From Candidatus Bipolaricaulota bacterium (lineage in GTDB: Bacteria; Bipolaricaulota; Bipolaricaulia; UBA7950; UBA9294): 10,593 bases of DNA. Shown here one piece after another: positions 5,784 to 10,593 of this stretch. A program made the translations under genes and the position numbers. Location of the stretch: the NCBI GenBank assembly GCA_021159105.1, contig JAGGSM010000067.1, forward strand, positions 1 to 10,593. The letters are read 5' to 3'. Under the pieces are notes generated by a model that was not told the origin of the DNA, did not search any database, and worked only from the letters and a program-made list of their open reading frames with translations. How positions within the stretch are numbered: the stretch's first letter is position 1; each line of letters begins with the position of its first letter.

Positions 5784-7730
5784 TCACAGGCGTCGCTTCA
5801 AGAAATCAACGAGTAGCTTGTAGGTGCGCAGCTTCTGCTCTATGTCGGATGATCCGTGTCCCTCACCCGAAAGCTCGACGTACTCAAAATCCTCTCCCTC
5901 TACGTAGCCTAGCTCGACCAACTTGTCGCGAAACAGACGCGACTGCTCGATTGGGCAGCGAGGGTCGTTCTCTCCGTGCACCAGGAGGAGCTTGGCGCGC
6001 GTGTTCTCAGCATACGTTATGGCGCTTCGCTCGCGCCAAAGATCCTCGTTCTCCTTGGGATCTCCCATGTGCCAGCGGAGGAAGTACTTGAAGTGCTCCA
6101 TGCTCGTCTCGTACAGCCGGATGAGGTCACTGATCCCGACCCAGCTCACCGCCGCCTTCCACAGCTCGGGCTTCTTCACCACCTGCATCAGAGTCATGTA
6201 CCCGCCGTAGGACCCGCCGAAGACGGCCAAACGCTTCGGATCGACGTATGGAAGCCCCTTCAGGTACTCCGCCCCCGCTGCGACGTCCTCAAGGTCCTTG
6301 CCTCCCCAGTCGTAGCGGTTCATGTCGCGAAACTTGACTCCGTAGCCTGTGCTACCGCGGATGTTCGGCTCGAGGACGACGAAACCGTTGTCAGCGAGGA
6401 ACTGGGAGAACAGCCCGCCGTGCACATTGACGACTGCAGGGAGCTTCTCCCCCTCTGCGATGTTGCGCGGCACGTACAGGATCGCCGATATGGATAGCCC
6501 GTCGACCGAGGGGTAACTGATGTACTCCGGCTCGACGAATAAATTACGATCGATCGACCCGTACTCGGCCGGGACGAGGACCGTCTTCTCACCGCCCTCG
6601 ATATCGTACAGGATGAGCTCGTTGCGACGCGTGGGGGACATGTACGAAACGAGCATGGCTCTGTCGTCGAGTACGAAGTCCGATCCTACTGCGAGTCCGG
6701 CCGGAAGGTCGAGTTCCTTCGCCGCTCCCGTGTCAACGTCGTAGAGGACCGGCCTAATGGTCGCGTCCGCGTTGCGCAGTGCGACGAGCCACCTGCCGTC
6801 TTCCGACAAGCCGGACGCGCTCTCCTCGATCCCTTCTTCCCCGAACCAGCTTACCTCTCCCGTTTCTATGTCGAGGACGCCGGGGCGGTTCACATCAACG
6901 TTGTAGAGGACCGGCCGGATGGTCGCGTCCGCGTTGCGCAGTGCGACGAGCCACCTGCCGCTATCCGAGAGGCCAGACGCGCTCTCCTCGATCCCTTCTT
7001 CACCGAACCAGCTTACCTCTCCCGTTTCTATGTCGAGGACGCCGGGGCGGTTCACACCGGAGGCGTCGGAAGTGACAGCGAGACGATTCCCGTCCGGGAG
7101 CCACTCCACCGGGGTGTCGATCGAGCCGACCTTCACCTGTAGGACGCGGCGGAGGTCGCTACCGTCCGCCCTCACGATGTACACGTCTATGTTCTTCAGC
7201 TCGGAGGTCTCGTTGACGCCGAACGCGATCCATTCGCCGTCCGAGCTCCAGATCCCACCACTCATCACCGGATTGGCGAAGCGGGTAAGCAGGGTGACAT
7301 CCGATCCGTCTCGCCGCAGCTTGTACAGGTTCATCTGCCCGTCGCGGTTGGAGAACATCGTCAGCCACTCATCGTCCGGGCTGAACTCTGCCGGTATCTC
7401 CTGCGCCTGCGGGGTATCCGTGATCTGCCTGACCGCACCGCTCTTTGTGTCGATCGCGTACAGGTCGTGCTGTTCGTTTCCTCCCTGGTCCTTGGCGAAG
7501 ACTATCGTCCCTCCGGCGCGGCTCCATACGAACCCGGCGCGCAGCGAGCGGGGAACCTCTCCGTGGCTCAGTTGGCGCGGTTTACCGTCGGGCAGATCGA
7601 GCAGGTACAGCTCCATCCGTCCGGTCTTGTCCCAGTAGAAGGCGACGCGCTTCCTGTCCCACGACGGCGTCGGAAAGTAAAAACTGGGAAGACTTGCTAG
7701 CTCTTTTAACGGAATACGCCCTCTGTTCAA
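5784..7730 (-). CDS. S9-family (prolyl oligopeptidase-like) serine peptidase
   Basis: 648 residues: an N-terminal beta-propeller (about 15-395) and a C-terminal alpha/beta-hydrolase domain (about 400-648). Propeller repeats show the WSxDGxxIAF type pattern (e.g. 161-170). The catalytic set is Ser507 in GGSYGGY, Asp589 in HGENDPRCP and His625 in GEGHG. The family segment NIRGSTGYGVKFRD and DWGGKDLEDV are intact. Such enzymes remove or cut short peptides, often acyl-aminoacyl or dipeptidyl types; specificity is not readable. No signal peptide is seen, so cytoplasmic. The start is TTG at 7730 with a perfect AAGGAGG (7737-7743) six bases upstream. Two oddities: residues 226-279 and 280-333 are near-identical copies, and the HGG loop (437-439) lacks the usual Pro and roughly a dozen residues before FSQFLADNG. 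Single-copy length would be 594. Confidence 0.88.
   Translation of the reverse strand: MNRGRIPLKELASLPSFYFPTPSWDRKRVAFYWDKTGRMELYLLDLPDGKPRQLSHGEVPRSLRAGFVWSRAGGTIVFAKDQGGNEQHDLYAIDTKSGAVRQITDTPQAQEIPAEFSPDDEWLTMFSNRDGQMNLYKLRRDGSDVTLLTRFANPVMSGGIWSSDGEWIAFGVNETSELKNIDVYIVRADGSDLRRVLQVKVGSIDTPVEWLPDGNRLAVTSDASGVNRPGVLDIETGEVSWFGEEGIEESASGLSDSGRWLVALRNADATIRPVLYNVDVNRPGVLDIETGEVSWFGEEGIEESASGLSEDGRWLVALRNADATIRPVLYDVDTGAAKELDLPAGLAVGSDFVLDDRAMLVSYMSPTRRNELILYDIEGGEKTVLVPAEYGSIDRNLFVEPEYISYPSVDGLSISAILYVPRNIAEGEKLPAVVNVHGGLFSQFLADNGFVVLEPNIRGSTGYGVKFRDMNRYDWGGKDLEDVAAGAEYLKGLPYVDPKRLAVFGGSYGGYMTLMQVVKKPELWKAAVSWVGISDLIRLYETSMEHFKYFLRWHMGDPKENEDLWRERSAITYAENTRAKLLLVHGENDPRCPIEQSRLFRDKLVELGYVEGEDFEYVELSGEGHGSSDIEQKLRTYKLLVDFLKRRL
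6733..7056 (-). repeat. 162-bp in-frame tandem duplication in the S9 peptidase gene
   Basis: Copies 6733-6894 and 6895-7056 differ at about 10 of 162 bases. The unit is 54 codons, about one propeller blade. At protein level the copies (226-279 and 280-333) differ only at SDSGRW/SEDGRW and YNVD/YDVD, so most base differences are silent. The repeat unit starts VNRPGVLDIETGEVSWFGEE. Confidence 0.95.
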
Positions 7731-7759
7731 TTGGTGCCTCCTTGTGAAACGTGCTGTTC

Positions 7760-7788
7760 AGGCTACCAGACCGTAGCGGCTAAGTCAA
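7760..7788 (-). promoter_or_regulatory. Probable promoter of the S9 peptidase gene
   Basis: On the minus strand -35 TTGACT (7783-7788) and -10 TAGCCT (7760-7765) are 17 bases apart, about 30 bases before the TTG start. The -35 box is near consensus; the -10 is poor. The TTGAC is also the edge of the hairpin array, so the -35 may have been supplied by an inserted element. Confidence 0.45.
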
Positions 7789-7890
7789 TCCCCTACAGGG
7801 GTTGCTTCTCCCCGCCCCTCAGGGCGTGCTTCTCACAAAGTCTCTTGATACACCGTCCGCTTGCAGCGGGGTAGCCCTACAGAGGGGCAT
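7784..7890 (-). other. Hairpin array resembling an IS200/IS605 right end / TnpB omega-RNA
   Basis: This is most of a 318-base gene-free stretch (7731-8048). Read on the minus strand, four hairpins follow one another: GCCC/GGGC (7874-7888), CCGCT-GCA-AGCGG (7857-7869), CGCCC-TGAG-GGGCG (7813-7826) and CCCC-TGTA-GGGG (7790-7801), ending in ATTGAC. The last two are each preceded by AGAAGCA, making an imperfect 24-base tandem module. From memory, right ends of IS200/IS605-type elements, transcribed as the guide scaffold of TnpB, have this form: a GAAGC-like lead, a GC-rich hairpin, then a TTGAC- or TTCAA-like edge. No tnpB frame is present; all upstream minus frames are stop-rich. It could be a decayed or non-autonomous element, or another structured RNA. 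Confidence 0.4.
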
Positions 7891-7931
7891 TGCATTCGCT
7901 GTGTGACCCGGCTAACGCATATCAGATGTAA

Positions 7932-7967
7932 AAGCAATATGCAGCATTGCAACCTGTGATATTGCTT
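7932..7967 (-). terminator. Possible mazEF terminator hairpin
   Basis: A perfect nine-base stem AAGCAATAT (7932-7940) / ATATTGCTT (7959-7967) encloses an 18-base loop, about 80 bases downstream of the mazF stop. On the minus strand the stem runs into TTTTAC, so it may act as an intrinsic terminator. The AT-rich stem and long loop make this weak. It could also be a subterminal hairpin of the neighbouring mobile-element-like region. Confidence 0.35.
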
Positions 7968-8048
7968 GATCAGCTACTGCTAAGCATTTCAAGATAGGAG
8001 CATCAGAGCTAAAGACTCGTTCCAGGTATCAACCAGGATTCACAGTGG

Positions 8049-8408
8049 TCATCTTGCAGTCCTATCAGACATCAGAATGAGCAATCTTTCCAAGACCTCA
8101 TCGACGATCTTTGGCGGCAATTTGCAAACGAACTCCGCATCCCGGACACTCCAGTCCAAACTCTTCACTTGGTCAGCCAAGATCACCCCACTCACAGGCA
8201 ATCCACGAGGGATCGCCACTTCAAATGGATATCCCTTGATCCGACTGGTGATCGGACAGAGTAAAGCAAGCCCAACCTTCCTATTGTAGTCTATGGGAGA
8301 CAGGACTGCTGCCGGACGCCGTCCGGCATGTTCATGTCCCACCTGAGGATTAAGCGTGATCCAGACGATATCGTTTCTATCTGGAACGTACCCTTTCTTG
8401 GCTACCAC
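8049..8408 (-). CDS. mazF: MazF/PemK-type endoribonuclease toxin
   Basis: 119 residues with the whole MazF fold visible: YVPDRNDIVWITLNPQ (7-22), the strand GRRPAAVLSP (29-38) whose second Arg (R31) matches the catalytic Arg, and CPITSRIKGYPFEV (51-64) with T54 at the catalytic Thr/Ser position. LADQVKSLDW (78-87) is the dimer-interface segment. MazF dimers cut mRNA at short specific sequences; the site here is unknown. The start is GTG at 8408, overlapping the mazE stop by seven bases, so the toxin depends on antitoxin translation. The short C-terminal tail SDRTAR is unremarkable. All expected residues are present, so it is probably active. Confidence 0.92.
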   Translation of the reverse strand: MVAKKGYVPDRNDIVWITLNPQVGHEHAGRRPAAVLSPIDYNRKVGLALLCPITSRIKGYPFEVAIPRGLPVSGVILADQVKSLDWSVRDAEFVCKLPPKIVDEVLERLLILMSDRTAR

Positions 8409-8644
8409 ACCTCTTTCCCCACCGCTGGACCTGTCTCCACCTCACCGTGGATATTGTCCTCCGTAACCTGTTCCAAAAGCTCATCTAAAGTGATCTTGCT
8501 TTCCACTATCGGGGATATTAGTAGCTTGCCATCGCGTAACGAAAGATCGATGGGAACATCCCGTTGCAGCCCTATCTCATCGGCTATGGGTTTCGGAATC
8601 CGGAGGGCCAAGCTGTTGCCCCATTTCTTGATACGCGATCGCAT
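8402..8644 (-). CDS. mazE: MazE-type antitoxin (SpoVT/AbrB fold)
   Basis: 80 residues. The N-terminal swapped-hairpin DNA-binding domain reads IKKWGNSLALRIPKPIADEIGL (5-26), a classic AbrB/MazE pattern. The acidic C-terminal tail (about 48-80) ends GKEVW, as in E. coli MazE, and would wrap over MazF to block its active site. Together with MazF it should repress its own promoter. ATG at 8644 follows AGGAG (8653-8657) by eight bases. The pair sits in a more AT-rich block than its neighbours, which suggests transfer. Confidence 0.93.
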   Translation of the reverse strand: MRSRIKKWGNSLALRIPKPIADEIGLQRDVPIDLSLRDGKLLISPIVESKITLDELLEQVTEDNIHGEVETGPAVGKEVW

Positions 8645-8661
8645 TTTCCACTCTCCTCGGT

Positions 8662-8702
8662 GTATCTACAAAGAAGATACCAAACAAATACCGTATTTTC
8701 AA
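8662..8702 (-). promoter_or_regulatory. mazEF promoter with two overlapping palindromic operator candidates
   Basis: On the minus strand -35 TTGAAA (8697-8702) and -10 TATCTT (8674-8679) are 17 bases apart. The palindrome AAATAC-C-GTATTT (8686-8698) fills the spacer and touches the -35. A second inverted repeat GTATCT-7-AGATAC (8662-8680) overlaps the -10. Their outer half-sites share the core GTAT/ATAC. This is the arrangement expected for MazE-MazF autorepression. Confidence 0.65.
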
Positions 8703-8863
8703 ATGCTGAATCAATCTTCCAACCCAACACAAGAGTCTGTTGATTCTTTATTGCCGTGCCTTGCTTAGGTGTATCGCGCTCTTCATGTGTTCATGCGCAC
8801 AGCGATCGGTGTTGAAACGCGGCACCTAACCACGCACACTGTGATTCATAACCCGCTCTCTTC

Positions 8864-8869
8864 TATAAT
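8864..8869 (+). promoter_or_regulatory. -10 box giving a leaderless SDR transcript
   Basis: A perfect TATAAT lies nine bases before the SDR ATG at 8879. The usual start distance puts transcription at about 8876, essentially at the ATG. The -35 region (GTGATT, 8841-8846, 17-base spacing) is poor. No Shine-Dalgarno is present before the ATG, which agrees with leaderless initiation. Confidence 0.55.
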
Positions 8870-8878
8870 CTGTTCATC

Positions 8879-9640
8879 ATGACAACAAACGACAACACTA
8901 AAAATGCGAAGCTGGGGGCGGTGATCACCGGGAGCGCGCGCGGGATCGGGGCGGCGATCGCCCGCAGGCTTGCCGCTTCTGGATACGGGGTGAGTATCAA
9001 CTACGTCTCCGGAGAGGAGAAAGCGTTGAAGTTGGTGCGTGAAATCGAGGCAGCCGGAGGGCGGGCGTTCGCATACCGCGCCGATGCCGGTGACTATCAA
9101 CAGGTGAAAGCGCTCGTCGAGGAGACTGCGCGCCGCTATGACGACATACGGATTGTTGTTAACAACGCCGGCTTCTCGCAACACACCACGATCGATCAGA
9201 TGACCGTGGACGACTGGAACCGCGCAATAGCGGTCAACCTCTCCGGCGCGTTCTACACGGTGAAGGCAGCGCTCCCGTATCTGAAGGAGCTCGATTGGGC
9301 CCGGATCGTTAACATCTGCAGCCTGCGGGCGATGACCGGGTCGAACCACGGTGCGCACTACGCCGCCGCCAAGTCGGGCCTGATCGGGCTTACCAAGTCG
9401 CTCGCCCTGGAGCTGGCTCCAGCCATTACGGCGAACGCCATCTCCCCCGGGTATACGAACACGGATATGAACGCGGCGGCCCTTGCTAAGAAAGGTGAGG
9501 CGATAAGAGCGATGATCCCCGCAAAACGCGTAGCTGAACCGGGTGAGATCGCGGCGCTGGTGGCCTTCCTCGCTTCAGAAGAGGCGGGATACATCACCGG
9601 CGAGACGATCAACATGAACGGCGGGATCTACATGAGATGA
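8879..9640 (+). CDS. Short-chain dehydrogenase/reductase, FabG-like
   Basis: 253 residues, the normal length for classical SDRs. The Rossmann cofactor motif is T17-G-S-A-R-G-I-G24, with NNAG at 95-98. The catalytic set is N120, S148, Y161 and K165 (YAAAK). The C-terminal segment GYITGETINMNGG is typical of 3-oxoacyl-ACP reductase-like members. It should reduce or oxidise a carbonyl/alcohol with NAD(P)(H). The R21 in the glycine motif leans to NADPH. No fatty acid synthesis genes are adjacent, so calling it FabG would be unsafe. The stop overlaps the start of the acetyltransferase gene, forming a two-gene unit. Nothing looks damaged. Confidence 0.9.
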   Translation: MTTNDNTKNAKLGAVITGSARGIGAAIARRLAASGYGVSINYVSGEEKALKLVREIEAAGGRAFAYRADAGDYQQVKALVEETARRYDDIRIVVNNAGFSQHTTIDQMTVDDWNRAIAVNLSGAFYTVKAALPYLKELDWARIVNICSLRAMTGSNHGAHYAAAKSGLIGLTKSLALELAPAITANAISPGYTNTDMNAAALAKKGEAIRAMIPAKRVAEPGEIAALVAFLASEEAGYITGETINMNGGIYMR

Positions 9641-10593
9641 TGAACTTCCGCCAGTACGACAAGAATAAGGACAGAGAAGCTGTAGCTCGCATCTGGCGTG
9701 AGGTCGGCTGGATCGAGAAGAAAGAGCATGAGGAGGCGATGGACGCTGTCCTCTCTTCCGGGCGGACGATGGTCGCTGAGGTGAACGGAGAGGCCGAGGG
9801 CATGGTCAACACGTGCCCGGGCGTGCTCCGTCACCTGGAAGAAGATGTTCCCGCGTCGATCGTGGGGGGAGTAACCACGAGCCGGGTCGCGCGCAAACAG
9901 GGACTGGCCAGCCGCCTGACGGCGCGAACGTTGGCCGAGGAAACAGCGGACGGGATGAAGGTCGCGTTTCTGGGTATCTTCGATCAGGGCTTCTACAACC
10001 AGCTGGGATTTGGCAACGGTGCTTACGAGCACTGGTACACCTTCGATCCTGCCGATCTCAAGATCGATGTCAATCCGCGGATTCCCGAGCGCCTGACGGC
10101 AGACGATTGGGAAGCGATGCACTCAAACCGCATGGCCCGCACGCAGCGTCATGGCGCCTGTTCCATTATCGCTCCGCAGATGACCAAGGCAGAGATCATC
10201 TGGAGCGAGAACGGGTTCGGCCTCGGTTATCGCGATAAGGAAACCGGGGAGCTGACCCATCACTTCTGGGCCAGGACAAAGGCAATTGAACACGGGCCGT
10301 ACACCATCTCGTGGATGGCGTACCAGACGAAAGAGCAATTGTTCGAGCTGCTTGGGCTGCTCAAGAACCTTGCTGATCAGGTGAACTCGATCGAGCTGTG
10401 CGAGCCGCCGGGGATACAGATGCAAGACACCCTGGATCACCCATTCAGGTCGCGTCGCATCACGGAAAGCTCGAAGCACGAGAACACAATCTTCGCGGCG
10501 GCGTATTGGCAGGCGCGCATCCTCGACCTTCCCGGTTGCCTTGCACAGACACATCTTGACGGGAAGGCGGCACGCTTCAACCTCGTCCTCACC
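9637..10593 (+). CDS. Eis-like GNAT acetyltransferase (runs off right edge)
   Basis: An open frame of 319 codons without a stop to the window edge. ATG at 9637 overlaps the SDR stop (ATGA); a second ATG at 9640 has GAG just upstream and may be the used start. The first half is a GNAT domain: an acetyl-CoA loop in VTTSRVARKQGLASRLTART (R..GLA) and GIFDQGFYNQLGFGNGAYEHW, matching the YxRFGYG region of Eis proteins. A second GNAT-like domain covers about residues 180-280, with ISWMAYQTKEQLFELLGLLK. The start of a sterol-carrier-like C-terminal domain is seen as YWQARILDLPGCLAQ. Eis proteins acetylate amines including aminoglycosides; whether this one does is unknown. Full length is probably near 400. 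Confidence 0.8.
   Translation, partial: MMNFRQYDKNKDREAVARIWREVGWIEKKEHEEAMDAVLSSGRTMVAEVNGEAEGMVNTCPGVLRHLEEDVPASIVGGVTTSRVARKQGLASRLTARTLAEETADGMKVAFLGIFDQGFYNQLGFGNGAYEHWYTFDPADLKIDVNPRIPERLTADDWEAMHSNRMARTQRHGACSIIAPQMTKAEIIWSENGFGLGYRDKETGELTHHFWARTKAIEHGPYTISWMAYQTKEQLFELLGLLKNLADQVNSIELCEPPGIQMQDTLDHPFRSRRITESSKHENTIFAAAYWQARILDLPGCLAQTHLDGKAARFNLVLT

Noticed and set aside
6733..7056. CRISPR or satellite-type repeat
   Set aside because: Only two adjacent copies, 162 bp, in frame and coding; there are no spacers.
6919..7638. 239-codon plus-strand frame inside the S9 peptidase gene
   Set aside because: Low-complexity Ser/Arg/Pro composition, no motif, and the opposite strand encodes conserved S9 peptidase motifs.

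Overview
This is a bacterial chromosomal window. Evidence is the Shine-Dalgarno sites, overlapping ATGA stop/start pairs, sigma70-type promoters with 17-nt spacers, and an isolated tRNA gene. Most of it is GC-rich; the stretch from about 7900 to 8870 is clearly more AT-rich (bases 8641-8700 are 23/60 GC, bases 9361-9420 are 43/60). I cannot name the lineage. Gene content fits a deep-branching or uncultivated anaerobic bacterium, but that is a guess.

Layout. Positions 1-665 (minus) hold the N-terminal part of an MFS transporter that runs off the left edge. A tRNA-Thr(CGT) gene (829-900, minus) with a clear promoter lies upstream of it. Divergently (plus), an rqcH/NFACT gene (953-2554) overlaps by 4 bases a site-2-type M50 membrane protease gene (2551-3240). 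A strong promoter then drives tig (3352-4599), clpP (4596-5202, frameshifted) and a Nudix hydrolase gene (5210-5650). On the minus strand are a 26-codon membrane microprotein gene (5678-5758) and an S9-family peptidase gene (5784-7730). A gene-free stretch (7731-8048) carries a run of hairpins like the right end of an IS200/IS605 (TnpB omega-RNA) element. Next is a mazEF toxin-antitoxin pair (minus, 8049-8644) with a palindromic promoter/operator region. Finally (plus) a FabG-like SDR gene (8879-9640) with an apparently leaderless promoter overlaps by 4 bases an Eis-like acetyltransferase gene that runs off the right edge.

How it fits together. Positions 953-5202 form a protein quality-control neighbourhood: RqcH (C-terminal Ala tagging of stalled nascent chains), an intramembrane protease, trigger factor and ClpP, the peptidase that in known systems degrades Ala-tagged chains. 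The mazEF block looks like an acquired insertion.

Main oddity. Within 4964-7056, three genes carry small duplications or apparent deletions: a 19-bp tandem duplication that breaks clpP at its catalytic His codon, a probable in-frame deletion in the Nudix gene, and in the peptidase gene both a 162-bp in-frame tandem duplication of about one beta-propeller blade and a shortened HGG loop. The imperfect duplicates could reflect mis-joined strain variants in an assembly, or real local instability. Read-level checking would decide. I found no convincing wholly new system; the most interesting non-coding item is the hairpin array at 7784-7890.
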